From Phytomonospora endophytica (GTDB lineage: Bacteria > Actinomycetota > Actinomycetes > Mycobacteriales > Micromonosporaceae), in contig NZ_JACHGT010000005.1 in NCBI RefSeq assembly GCF_014202425.1, positions 1 to 64,000 of the forward strand: a stretch of DNA of 64,000 nucleotides. Direction: 5' to 3'. The translations under genes and the position numbers were made by a program. The first letter of the stretch is position 1; each line of letters opens with the position of its first letter. Shown here in pieces: positions 37,723 to 45,173 of this stretch. The notes beneath the pieces were generated by a model. It had not been told where the DNA came from and made no database searches. It worked only from the letters and a program-made list of their open reading frames with translations.

Positions 37723-38168
37723 TCAACTGTCGTTGGTGAGGCTGAGGACGGCGGCCCAGTCGTCGGTGACGAGGAGGAGGTCGGTCCACAGGGCGGCGTA
37801 CCAGGACGCCGGTTCGCGCCTGACCCGCCAGGCGCCGCGCACGGGGCCGAGGGCGTCTTCGATGAGGAGGACCGTCCAGGACAGAAGGAACTCGGGTTCG
37901 GCGCGGGCGGCCCTCGTCGGGAAGAGCCCGTCGAACGCGCCCATCGAGCGGGCGGCCCGCAGGAACACCCCGGCCCACTCCTCGTCGAGAGCGTCGAGCG
38001 CGATGACCCGCGAGTACCGGCCGTAGATCGCGTCGGTGGCGGCGTTCGGGCCGGGTGCGGCGGGGACCGGGCCGCGCGGTCGATCCAGAAGACGCCGGCC
38101 GAGGCGCGCCTGGCGTCGAGCCGGGTCGCGACGGCGTCGATCTCCTCGGCGAGATCGTCCGGGGTCAC
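37723..38168 (-). pseudogene. frameshifted small gene, possible immunity protein
   Basis: Protein-like sequence begins at GTG 38168 (VTPDDLAEEIDAVATRLDAR to GVFWIDR). It then continues in a different frame (PAAPGPNAATDAIYGRYSR to WAAVLSLTNDS, stop at 37723). In each frame the other half is Arg/Pro-rich shadow sequence, so a one-base loss (or two-base gain) near 38065-38082 is the simplest explanation. The joined product would be about 147 aa. It follows the toxin and first putative immunity gene on the same strand, so an immunity role is inferred from position. A sequencing error is possible. Confidence 0.65.
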
Positions 38169-38221
38169 GGTGATGGCCGCGAAAGGAGGGGCGGGGCGCC
38201 CGTGGGAGCCCCGCCCGTCGC

Positions 38222-38689
38222 CTACGCCGGTCCGGAGACCGGGATGCCGAGCCGCCCACGGTAGGGGTGGGGGCGCTTCCACGCCGCCTCCCACTCCAGC
38301 AGGTCGGCCTGCCACTCGGGCAGGTCGGGCCGGTAGAGGCGGGTGACCTGCGGGTCGCCGGGGAGCCCGATGACGAACGCCCAGTAGCGTTCGAGGGTCT
38401 GCCGGACGAAGTCCAGCGGGTACTCGCCCTGCTGGTCGGGGTTGTACATGTTGCGCAGTGAGACCCCGTCGAGGGAGACGTCGACGTGGAAGCCCTCGCC
38501 CTCCCACTCCTCGGCCTCGCGCTGGTGGAGCGTGTCGTCGACGATCGCGAGCGCGTCGAGGCACATCGTCGCCGAGTGCCCCACGTCCATGACGAGCCAC
38601 ACGCCGAGCGCGGTGTAGGCCGGGTCGCTGACCTCGTAGCGAGGGCGGCGGTTCTCGATGTGGAAGCGGATGACGTCCATGGTGGGCAT
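38222..38689 (-). CDS. putative immunity protein for the EndoU toxin
   Basis: The 155-aa acidic, soluble protein is of no family I can name. It has many Trp/Tyr/Asp residues (ADLLEWEAAWKRPHPY near the C-terminus) and a hydrophobic core segment (ALGVWLVMDVGHSA). Its ATG 38689 lies 5 nt after the toxin stop; ATG 38680 is an alternative, with AGGA about 9 nt upstream. Small acidic proteins directly downstream of polymorphic toxins are usually the cognate immunity proteins. That placement is the only evidence for function. Confidence 0.65.
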   Translation of the reverse strand: MPTMDVIRFHIENRRPRYEVSDPAYTALGVWLVMDVGHSATMCLDALAIVDDTLHQREAEEWEGEGFHVDVSLDGVSLRNMYNPDQQGEYPLDFVRQTLERYWAFVIGLPGDPQVTRLYRPDLPEWQADLLEWEAAWKRPHPYRGRLGIPVSGPA

Positions 38690-38694
38690 TCCTA

Positions 38695-39231
38695 TCAGAT
38701 GCTCGGGTAACCGTGCTTGATCGCCCCGCTGGCGGTGTCCCAGAAGCCGACGATCGGCAGACCGTCCGGCCCGGTTCCCGACCAGGAGCCGTCGGCGTTC
38801 TTGGTGCCGTTCTTGAAGGCGTCGGAGATCGCGTTGTCGATCTTGCCCGGGGTCCAGTCGTCGGGGAAGAAGGTGCTCTTGCCGCCGTTACCGGCCTTGA
38901 CCTTCCACGTGTCGGTCGGCGGTGGCCCGGGGTCGTGGACCAGGAACTCCGTCCGGGCCTCGTAGGCGCCGCTGGGGTGCGTCTTGGTCGGCGGGTCGGT
39001 ACGGCGGCCGGGGAAGTCCTTGCCGCCCGGCCGGTAGTGGCCGCCGGTGCGCTTCTTGTAGTCGTCGGTCTTCGTCCGGTTGCCCTCCATGGTGTGGCGC
39101 AGGGCTTCCGGGGACATGCGGTTGGGGTCCTTGGCGCGTTTGACCTTGCGCCCGTCGTTCTTGCGCAGGTACCGCAGCGCCTTGCGCATCAGCGTTCCGG
39201 TGGACTTGCGCTGGCTGGCCTTCTTCGCCAC
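38695..39231 (-). CDS. EndoU-type nuclease toxin domain protein
   Basis: A 178-aa protein with a basic N-terminal linker and a C-terminal bacterial EndoU-like domain. Motifs include RHTMEGN (about 46-52), TGGHYRPGGK (about 62-71), and KSTFFPDDWTPGKIDNAISDA, ending GAIKHGYPSI. EndoU domains cleave RNA and are frequent tips of polymorphic toxins. The two His motifs and a following Lys are the presumed active site. GTG 39231 has GGAGGG 7 nt upstream. It is in the same frame as the preceding CpnT-like gene and separated only by TGA and one codon, so the two could be one split toxin. The immunity candidate follows. Confidence 0.72.
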   Translation of the reverse strand: MAKKASQRKSTGTLMRKALRYLRKNDGRKVKRAKDPNRMSPEALRHTMEGNRTKTDDYKKRTGGHYRPGGKDFPGRRTDPPTKTHPSGAYEARTEFLVHDPGPPPTDTWKVKAGNGGKSTFFPDDWTPGKIDNAISDAFKNGTKNADGSWSGTGPDGLPIVGFWDTASGAIKHGYPSI

Positions 39232-39234
39232 CGA

Positions 39235-39723
39235 TCAGCCCTCCATCAGCTTGAAGATGGCCTCGGTGACCAGGTTGCCGACGATCGTGCGGGACAGCTG
39301 CTGGAAGATCGGGATCTCGGCCAGGGAGGCGCCGAAGGTGACCGCCGCGGTCGCGATGGCCTGGGCGATCTGGATCGCGAGGACGATCAGCTGCACGATG
39401 ACCGCGATCTTCAAGGCCAGGATGATGGCGCCGCAGATGATCAGGCCGGTGCCGGTCAGGACGGCCGCGGTGGCGCCGTCGGTGAGGCTGTCGGCCGGGC
39501 TGTCCTCCTTGGTCCACCACTTCTGGAAGGCCTCGGCGTTCGGTCCCTTGTTCACGGTCCAGACCTGCTGGGCCCCGGTGTTGGCCTCGGCGACGATCCC
39601 GTTGATCTCACCGGAGAAGGAGACCCAGGCGCCGCCCATCTCGAACATCTTCATCTCGTCGCCCTCGGGCCAGGTGTAGCCGAGGATCTCCAGGAGGCTG
39701 CGCAGCTCTCCCGGCAGTTGCAT
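39235..39723 (-). CDS. CpnT-like N-terminal / WXG100-type toxin carrier protein
   Basis: The 162-aa protein matches the N-terminal module of actinobacterial polymorphic toxins (CpnT-like). It contains GYTWPEGDE, GGAWVSFSGEI, AFQKWWTKED and then a long hydrophobic pair of helices (about 85-140, LIICGAIILALKIAVIVQLIVLAIQIAQAIATAAV). In most loci this module is fused to a C-terminal toxin; here the frame stops at TGA after KLMEG and the toxin follows in the same frame. ATG 39723 is preceded by GGTGGG; GTG 39729 is possible. It is probably handled by a type VII (ESX) system whose core genes are not in this window. Confidence 0.75.
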   Translation of the reverse strand: MQLPGELRSLLEILGYTWPEGDEMKMFEMGGAWVSFSGEINGIVAEANTGAQQVWTVNKGPNAEAFQKWWTKEDSPADSLTDGATAAVLTGTGLIICGAIILALKIAVIVQLIVLAIQIAQAIATAAVTFGASLAEIPIFQQLSRTIVGNLVTEAIFKLMEG

Positions 39724-39734
39724 GCCCACCGGTG

Positions 39735-40064
39735 TCAGCCCCCGAGTTTCTGGTGGAACCTCGTGAAGTCGCCGTCGGCGGCCTCTTCGACGATCCGGTA
39801 CTTCTCGGCCATCTCGCTCAGGTCGACCCCGGCCGAGCTGATCTCGTCGAGGGCGTCCTGGTAGCACTCGAAGGCGTACTCCGAGACCTCGTCGTGCGCG
39901 GCTCCGATGAGCCCGCCGAGGTCGTCGTTGTCGCCCCAGGGCCGGTTGTAGCCGTTCAGTTCGGCCTGGAAACGGGAGAGCGCCTCCCCGAAGGAGGTGG
40001 CGACGTCCTGGAGGACCTTCCCGGCGCCGTCGATGCCGCCGATGTCGACCTGGAAGCCCGTCAT
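39735..40064 (-). CDS. WXG100-superfamily protein
   Basis: A 109-aa all-helical protein with the size and pattern of WXG100/ESX substrates or chaperones. Helix one contains ALSRFQAELNGYNRPWGDNDDLGG, with a W-x-G-like PWGDND turn. Helix two follows (YAFECYQDALDEISSAGVDLSEMAEKYRIVEEA), with a YxxxE/D-like motif near the end. Its ATG overlaps the YbaB-like gene stop by one base and its stop lies 11 bp before the CpnT-like gene, so all are one operon. It probably escorts or precedes the toxin in type VII secretion. Confidence 0.75.
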   Translation of the reverse strand: MTGFQVDIGGIDGAGKVLQDVATSFGEALSRFQAELNGYNRPWGDNDDLGGLIGAAHDEVSEYAFECYQDALDEISSAGVDLSEMAEKYRIVEEAADGDFTRFHQKLGG

Positions 40065-40507
40065 CAGCGGCCGCCCCGGTTCGCGATGCGCTCCTGGGCG
40101 TCGACGAGGGCGTTGGTGAACGCGGTGAGCTGGGCGCCGGCGGTCTCCTGGATGCCCTTGAGCTGTTCGTTGAGTTCGCTGAAGTCGGTGTCGCCGGAGA
40201 GTTCGGCGGACTTGGCCTGGAGGTCGGCGAGGGAGGCGTTGACCGCGCTGGTCAGCTCCTCGGCGAGGACCTCCGAGCCGAGCCGTACGGCCCTGGGGTC
40301 GATGACCATGCCGCTGACCCGGCCGGGAGGGGCCGTGCGGACGATGATCTGGCCTTCGGCGGCCTCGGCGTAACCCTCCAGGGGCTCGGCGGGTTCGGCG
40401 GTCCGGTCCGAGTCGGCCCGACCGCCCCCTTCCTGGAACCGTCCCAGCGCCGACATCGTTTGAGAGAGCATGCGAGTGAGGCCCGAGGGGTCCACTGCTC
40501 CGGTCAC
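40064..40507 (-). CDS. YbaB/EbfC-like protein of a WXG100 toxin locus
   Basis: A 147-aa protein with a YbaB/EbfC-like core (about 45-110): EAAEGQIIVRTAPPGRVSGMVIDPRAVRLGSEVLAEELTSAVN. It is flanked by helices, as in nucleoid-associated YbaB proteins. YbaB-like genes are regular first members of WXG100/polymorphic toxin operons, where their role is unclear. GTG 40507 is chosen because AAGGAGG lies 7 nt upstream; an ATG at 40642 overlaps the divergent tetR operator and is unlikely. The 1-nt overlap with the next gene indicates coupled translation. Confidence 0.75.
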   Translation of the reverse strand: MTGAVDPSGLTRMLSQTMSALGRFQEGGGRADSDRTAEPAEPLEGYAEAAEGQIIVRTAPPGRVSGMVIDPRAVRLGSEVLAEELTSAVNASLADLQAKSAELSGDTDFSELNEQLKGIQETAGAQLTAFTNALVDAQERIANRGGR

Positions 40508-40628
40508 GTTGCTGCCTCCTTGGTACTGAAACGTCGCTGAATTGTAGGAGTCGTACGCAAAAGGACTTTCACCTGTGGGGGTGGAGTTGATCACCACGCC
40601 TCGCCAAGGCTGAGACCTTGCCGTATCG

Positions 40629-40650
40629 TTTGAGACAGTCATGTATCAAA
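40629..40650. promoter_or_regulatory. inverted repeat, candidate TetR operator
   Basis: Half-sites TTTGAGACA and TGTATCAAA are separated by GTCA and match as an inverted repeat at eight of nine positions. The site sits 18 bp upstream of the tetR start and between it and the divergent YbaB-like gene. It is typical of an autoregulated TetR-family operator. Confidence 0.6.
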
Positions 40651-40667
40651 TCGAACGGAGGGGTCTC

Positions 40668-41228
40668 ATGGTCGCCAATCGTGAGCAGATCGCCCGGGCG
40701 GCGATCCGGCGGCTCAACGCCGATCCCGTCGCGTCGATGACCCAGATCGCCGAATCGGCCGGTGTGAGCCGGGCCACGCTGCACCGCCACTTCGCCAGCC
40801 GCGAGGAGCTGATGGGGGAGCTCGGCCGCCTGTCGGTCGCGAGCTGGCGGCAGGTGCTCGACGACGCCGGCGTCGACGAGGCCGTCGCCGAAGGCTCGGC
40901 GGCGGCGATCACCGCCGCCCTCGACGCGCTGTGCCACCACTGGATCCGCGATGTCGAGGAGTTCGGCTTCGCCCTCACCGAGACCGGCGCCTACGGCCAT
41001 GACGAGCTGCTCATCGCCGTCGAGGAGCAGCACGCCCGCGAGCACGCCTTCTACGCCGCCGCGCAGCACGCCGGCGTCGTCCGCGGCGACATGTCCGCGG
41101 TGTGGATCGCCCACGCCGCCTTCGGCCTCCTCGTCGGCCTGCGCGAGGCCCTCCGCCGCGGCGACATCGCCGTCCGCGACGGCGAACGCCTCCTGCGCGA
41201 ATCCTTCCTGCGCGGCTGCGCCGCCTGA
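40668..41228 (+). CDS. TetR-family regulator of the adjacent exporter
   Basis: The 186-aa protein has a TetR DNA-binding domain. It reads IARAAIRRLNADPVASMTQIAESAGVSRATLHRHFASREELMGEL (residues about 8-52), with the typical Tyr-to-His variant in the recognition helix. The C-terminal helical ligand domain is unremarkable. ATG 40668 is preferred over ATG 40641 because GGAGGGG precedes it. It lies 38 bp upstream of the DHA2 exporter gene, so it is probably its repressor, acting on the inverted repeat at 40629. Confidence 0.9.
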   Translation: MVANREQIARAAIRRLNADPVASMTQIAESAGVSRATLHRHFASREELMGELGRLSVASWRQVLDDAGVDEAVAEGSAAAITAALDALCHHWIRDVEEFGFALTETGAYGHDELLIAVEEQHAREHAFYAAAQHAGVVRGDMSAVWIAHAAFGLLVGLREALRRGDIAVRDGERLLRESFLRGCAA

Positions 41229-41266
41229 GACCTCACCCACTCGCAACAAACGCAAGGACTCTCACC

Positions 41267-42814
41267 ATGACCACCACCCTGGACTCCGCGCGCCGACATA
41301 CGGCGCCGCAGCTCGACCCGAAACGCTGGGCCGGGCTCGCCGTGCTCTGCGCGAGCCTCCTGATCGTCGCGATGGACATGACGATCCTCAACGTCGCGCT
41401 GCCCGCGATCTCCGAGCAGCTCAGGCCCGGCTCGGTGCAGCTGCTCTGGATCGTCGACATCTACCCGCTCGTCGTCGCCGGACTCCTCGTCACCGCCAGC
41501 GGCCTCGCCGACAAGTTCGGCCGCAAGCGGATGCTCATGACCGGTTTCGCGACCTTCGGCGTCGCCTCGGCGCTGGTGCTGTTCATCGATTCGGCTCCCG
41601 GGCTGATCACCGTCCGCGCGCTGCTCGGCATCGGCGGGGCGCTGATCATGCCCTCGACGCTGTCGATGATCCGCAACCTGTTCACCGACGCCAGGGAACG
41701 CGCCGTCGCGCTCGGTGTCTGGGGTTCGATGGCCGCCGTCGGCACCGGCCTCGGCCCGATCGCCGGTGGCGCGCTGCTGGAGCACTTCAGCTGGCACTCC
41801 GCCTTCCTCGTCAACGTGCCGGTCATGGCGATCGCGCTGGTCGCGGCCTGGCTGGTGCTCCCCGAGTCCCGCTCGCACCGTGCGGGCCGCTGGGACGTCC
41901 TCGGCACGGTCCTGTCGGTCGTCGGGATGGTCGCGCTGATGCTCGCCATCAAGAACTTCGGAAAGCACGGCCTGACCGACCCGGCCGCCCTGATCGCGAC
42001 CGTCGTCGCCGTCGGCGCGCTCGGCTGGTTCGTCCACCGCAGCCTGCATCGGCCCGACCCGCTGCTCGACATCCGCCTGATGAAGCGGCGCGCGCTGTCG
42101 GCCGGCCTCATCGCCGCGCTGACCACCAGCATCGCCCTGGCCGCGATGCTCCTCCTGGTGGCGCAGTGGATGCAGCTCGTCGTCGGGATGACCCCGCTGG
42201 AAGCCGGTGTGCACCTGCTCCCGGCCGCCATCGCGGCGGGCATCCTGTCGCCGCTGGCGCCGCGCATCGCCGCGGTCGTCGGCGCCCGGACCGTCATGGC
42301 CGGCGGGCTCGCCTTCGGCGGCCTGGGCTTCCTGGCCCTGTTCGTCATGCCCGCGCCCCTGACCTACGCGACCGTCGCGCTGTCGCTGACCCTCGTCGGC
42401 ATCGGTATGGCCTCGCTCGCGATCGGCTCGGCCGCGGTCATGTCGAGCAGCCCGGCGGAGAAGTCGGGCAGCGCCGCCGCCCTTGAGGAGACCGCCTTCG
42501 AACTCGGCGGCGCCCTCGGCGTGGCGATCCTCGGCAGTGTCGCCGCGATCGTCTACCGTGCCGGGCTCTCCACCGGTGACCTCGCCGGGATGGGCGTGAC
42601 CGGTGACGCCGCCGAAGCGGCCCGTGAGTCGCTCGGCGGGGCCGTCGCCATCGCCGACCAGGCCGGTGCCGCGGCCCTCGCCGAACAGGCGCGGGACTCC
42701 TTCACCGGAGCACTGGAGATCTTCGGCGTCGCCGGCGGCGTCCTCATGCTGATCGGCGCGGCTGCCGTGTGGCTGCTGACGCCCAAGGGCATGTCGGTCA
42801 CCGGCGCTCACTGA
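41267..42814 (+). CDS. MFS exporter, DHA2 (14-helix) drug:H+ antiporter type
   Basis: The 515-aa transporter has about 14 membrane helices. Motifs include LLIVAMDMTILNVALPAI (DHA2 family helix 1), LADKFGRKRML (motif A) and LGVWGSMAAVGTGLGPIAGGALLEHFSWHSAFLVNVPV (motif C of drug exporters). It is similar in layout to SmvA/QacA-type proteins exporting cationic antiseptics or dyes, though actinobacterial members often export self-made metabolites. AAGGA lies 8 nt before ATG 41267. It forms an operon with the upstream tetR gene. Its last 7 bp overlap the convergent second tetR. Confidence 0.92.
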   Translation: MTTTLDSARRHTAPQLDPKRWAGLAVLCASLLIVAMDMTILNVALPAISEQLRPGSVQLLWIVDIYPLVVAGLLVTASGLADKFGRKRMLMTGFATFGVASALVLFIDSAPGLITVRALLGIGGALIMPSTLSMIRNLFTDARERAVALGVWGSMAAVGTGLGPIAGGALLEHFSWHSAFLVNVPVMAIALVAAWLVLPESRSHRAGRWDVLGTVLSVVGMVALMLAIKNFGKHGLTDPAALIATVVAVGALGWFVHRSLHRPDPLLDIRLMKRRALSAGLIAALTTSIALAAMLLLVAQWMQLVVGMTPLEAGVHLLPAAIAAGILSPLAPRIAAVVGARTVMAGGLAFGGLGFLALFVMPAPLTYATVALSLTLVGIGMASLAIGSAAVMSSSPAEKSGSAAALEETAFELGGALGVAILGSVAAIVYRAGLSTGDLAGMGVTGDAAEAARESLGGAVAIADQAGAAALAEQARDSFTGALEIFGVAGGVLMLIGAAAVWLLTPKGMSVTGAH

Positions 42815-43374
42815 GCGTCGAGCACGGCCTCCACGAGGGGGCGGGCGATCGCGGCCGCCCCCAGGCCCGGCCGGACCGCCTCCTCGACCAATATCGCGTC
42901 GACCAGGAACTGCAGCCGGATCGCGGCGCCCTCGGGGCCGGGATGGCCCATCGCGTCCAGCTCGGCGCGCAGCATCGCCAGCACCCTGTCCTTGTGTCCG
43001 ATGATCTCGGCGTAGGCGGGGTGCTCGGGTGAGGTGAGGCTGGAGTGCGCGGCGATGTAGCGGCAGCCGTGGAAACCTTCCCGGCCGGTGAACTCGCCGA
43101 GCCGGTCGAAGAGGGCGAGCAGCCGGGCGCGCGGCTCGTCCCCGCCGGAGTCGAGACCATCGGCGTAGCGGCGTTCGTCGACGGCGGCGCTGGTGCGCAG
43201 GACCTCGGCGACGAGTTCGTCCTTGCCGCCGAAGTGCTGGTACAGCGAGCGGCGCGCGACCTCGGCCTCCTTGAGAATCGCGTCGACCCCCACGGACACG
43301 CCGTGGCGGTAGGTCAGGTCGCGGGCGGCGGCCAGCAGGCGGTCGCGGGGCCCCGGGCGGGCAACGGCGGTCAT
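42808..43374 (-). CDS. TetR-family regulator divergent from SnoaL-like gene
   Basis: The 188-aa protein has helix-turn-helix sequence LLAAARDLTYRHGVSVGVDAILKEAEVARRSLYQHFGGKDELVAEVL. The C-terminal domain contains GFHGCRYIAAHSSL and HKDRVLAMLRAELDAMG, the pattern of AcuR/YxaF-like TetR proteins. ATG 43374 is divergent from the SnoaL-like gene. Two related palindromes built on TAGACCG lie in the gap and overlap the presumed promoter of that gene, so repression of the SnoaL-like gene and autoregulation are likely. The ligand is unknown. Confidence 0.9.
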   Translation of the reverse strand: MTAVARPGPRDRLLAAARDLTYRHGVSVGVDAILKEAEVARRSLYQHFGGKDELVAEVLRTSAAVDERRYADGLDSGGDEPRARLLALFDRLGEFTGREGFHGCRYIAAHSSLTSPEHPAYAEIIGHKDRVLAMLRAELDAMGHPGPEGAAIRLQFLVDAILVEEAVRPGLGAAAIARPLVEAVLDAQ

Positions 43375-43395
43375 GGGCTTCAGTCTCCCACGGAC

Positions 43396-43424
43396 TTGAC
43401 GGTAGACCGATCGTTCGGTTTACT
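43396..43424 (+). promoter_or_regulatory. promoter of the SnoaL-like gene
   Basis: TTGACG (43396-43401), a 17-bp spacer and TTTACT (43419-43424) form a good promoter. It overlaps the first TetR palindrome. Confidence 0.6.
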
Positions 43425-43452
43425 TCACCTAACGATAGACCGACCGGTCTAT
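43403..43452. promoter_or_regulatory. paired TetR operators (TAGACCG-type palindromes)
   Basis: Site one (43403-43422) has arms TAGACCGA and TCGGTTTA with a TCGT centre. Site two (43435-43452) has arms ATAGACCG and CGGTCTAT with an AC centre. Both share the TAGACCG half-site and lie 12 bp apart, within the divergent tetR/SnoaL gap. Confidence 0.7.
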
Positions 43453-43472
43453 CTGCTGTGAGAGGAACACCC

Positions 43473-43841
43473 ATGAGTCACCACGACGCCTTCCTCGCCA
43501 ACTGGCGCACCTTCTGGGCCGACCCCAGCCCCGAGCGTGCGGGGACGCTCGCTCACCCCGAACTCGTGATGAGCTTCCCCGGCCAGGCCGCGCCGATCAG
43601 CGGCGTCGACGGCTGGCGCGAGCGCGTCGCCGGTCTGCTCGCCCGCTTTCCCGACCTGCGTCTCGAACCCACCCACGCCGCCTCCAACGACGAGGGCTAC
43701 ATGTTCATCAGCTGGCGCGGTACGGCGACCCTGGCCGGGGAGGTCCGCACCTTCGAGGGCGTCGACCGCATGCTCCTGGTCGACGGTCTCGTGAAGGAGA
43801 CCCTGGTCGCCTTCGACACGGCCGTCTTCGCCGACGCCTGA
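43473..43841 (+). CDS. SnoaL-like (NTF2-fold) protein
   Basis: The 122-aa NTF2-like protein resembles SnoaL/polyketide-cyclase-like proteins: AFLANWRTFWADPSPERAGTLAHPELVMSFPG, then DGWRERVAGLLARFPDLRLEP and FISWRGTATLAGEVRTFEGVDRMLLVDGLV. These small proteins are enzymes (isomerases, cyclases) or ligand binders. No catalytic residue can be named with certainty. It is controlled by the divergent TetR through overlapping operators. A P450 follows about 115 bp downstream, with its own ribosome binding site and a hairpin between them, so co-transcription is uncertain. Confidence 0.8.
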   Translation: MSHHDAFLANWRTFWADPSPERAGTLAHPELVMSFPGQAAPISGVDGWRERVAGLLARFPDLRLEPTHAASNDEGYMFISWRGTATLAGEVRTFEGVDRMLLVDGLVKETLVAFDTAVFADA

Positions 43842-43957
43842 GCCCGCGGGTGGCGGCGGGCACCGCCGCCGCCCACGGCCAAAACGATCCACAATGGACA
43901 TCCCCGGACGGCGCGCCTAGGGTGAGGGCAACACTCCGCGTCGAAAGGGGATTCACC

Positions 43958-45172
43958 ATGAGCGACCGCGCACAGACCCCGCCCGACCCCGTCGATTACC
44001 CCTTCGCCACACCCCAGGGCATCGATCCGCCGGCCGAATGGGCCGAGCTGCGGCAGGGCTGTCCCGTCGCCCACGTCCGCCTTCCCAGTGGTGACCAGGC
44101 CAGACTTCTGACCCGCTACGACGATGTCCGGGGCATGCTCGCCGACCCGCGCTTCACTCGCAGCGGCCCCGGTTCGGCCCGCATGTCGAGGACGACCGGC
44201 GGCGTCTTCGACGGTGACAGCAACCCCATCCCGACCTCCGGCGACGGTCACCTGCGCTGGCGCCGCCTGGTCACCCGCTGGTTCACCGTCCGCAAGATGA
44301 CCGAGCTCAAGCCGCGCATCGAGGCGATGGCCGGGCACCTCATCGACGGCATGACCAAGCAAGGGCCCCCGGCCGACATGGTCGCCGGTCTCAACTTCCC
44401 CCTCCCCGTGTGGGTGATCTGCGAGATCCTCGGCGTCCCCGACGGCGACCGCGACAGGTTCGCCCACTGGTCGAGCACCCGCATGAGCATCAGCAAGTAC
44501 AGCCAGGAGGAGATCGACACCGCGACCGCCGAGTACGCCGAGTACTTCACCGCGCACATCGCGGCCAAGCGCGCGAACCCCGGCGACGACCTGCTCAGCG
44601 AACTCATCACCGTCGTCGACGCCGACGACGGCCGCCTGTCCGAGATCGAACTGCTGGCCACCGGCCAGGGCCTGCTCATCGCCGGGCACGAGACGACCTC
44701 CAACCAGCTCGGCAAGATGTTCGCCCAGCTGCTGTCCGATCGCTCCCGCTACGCGAGCCTGCTGGCCGACCCCGGCCTGGTGCGCACCGCCGTCGAGGAG
44801 ACCCTGCGGATGGACTCGATGTCACCGTTCGGGCTGCCCCGCTTCCTCACCGAGGACGTCGAGATCGACGGGGAGGTCCTGCCCGCCGGGACGACGGTGA
44901 TCAACAGTCTCGCCGCCGCCAACCGCGACGAGGAGGCCTTCGACGGCGCGGGGGAGATCCGCCTCGACCGCTCGCCGAACACGCACATCGCCTTCGGTGT
45001 CGGCCCGCACTCGTGCATCGGCCAGGCCCTGGCGCGCACCGAACTCCAGGCCGTCCTCGACGTGGTCCTGCGCCGGCTGCCGAAGCTGGCGCTGGCCGTG
45101 CCCGTCGAGGAACTGCCGAAACGCGAGGGCATGCTCGTCGGCGGACTGGAACGACTGCCGGTGACCTGGTGA
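43958..45172 (+). CDS. cytochrome P450 monooxygenase
   Basis: This 404-aa soluble bacterial P450 has the I-helix motif AGHETTSNQ (about residue 243), ExxR in EETLRM (about 281) and the heme loop FGVGPHSCIGQALARTE with the Cys ligand near 353. All invariant residues are present. The layout is like actinobacterial CYP105/CYP107-class enzymes that oxidise small hydrophobic substrates. A ferredoxin or reductase gene is not adjacent, so electrons must come from elsewhere. GAAAGGGG (43943-43950) precedes ATG 43958. The substrate is unknown. Confidence 0.95.
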   Translation: MSDRAQTPPDPVDYPFATPQGIDPPAEWAELRQGCPVAHVRLPSGDQARLLTRYDDVRGMLADPRFTRSGPGSARMSRTTGGVFDGDSNPIPTSGDGHLRWRRLVTRWFTVRKMTELKPRIEAMAGHLIDGMTKQGPPADMVAGLNFPLPVWVICEILGVPDGDRDRFAHWSSTRMSISKYSQEEIDTATAEYAEYFTAHIAAKRANPGDDLLSELITVVDADDGRLSEIELLATGQGLLIAGHETTSNQLGKMFAQLLSDRSRYASLLADPGLVRTAVEETLRMDSMSPFGLPRFLTEDVEIDGEVLPAGTTVINSLAAANRDEEAFDGAGEIRLDRSPNTHIAFGVGPHSCIGQALARTELQAVLDVVLRRLPKLALAVPVEELPKREGMLVGGLERLPVTW

Positions 45173-45173
45173 G

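Noticed and set aside
35331-38600. Very long minus-strand open frame opposite the FtsX permease
   Set aside because: It is Arg/Pro/Gly-rich shadow sequence. Only a short part (about 38070-38168) is coding in character, as the first half of the frameshifted gene.
40508-40642. Longer start (ATG 40642) for the YbaB-like gene
   Set aside because: It would overlap the divergent tetR operator. GTG 40507 has AAGGAGG 7 nt upstream.
43852-43871. Hairpin between the SnoaL-like and P450 genes as a terminator
   Set aside because: GGCGGCGG/CCGCCGCC with a GCA loop is present, but without a U-tract and in a generally GC-rich stretch, so I only mention it.
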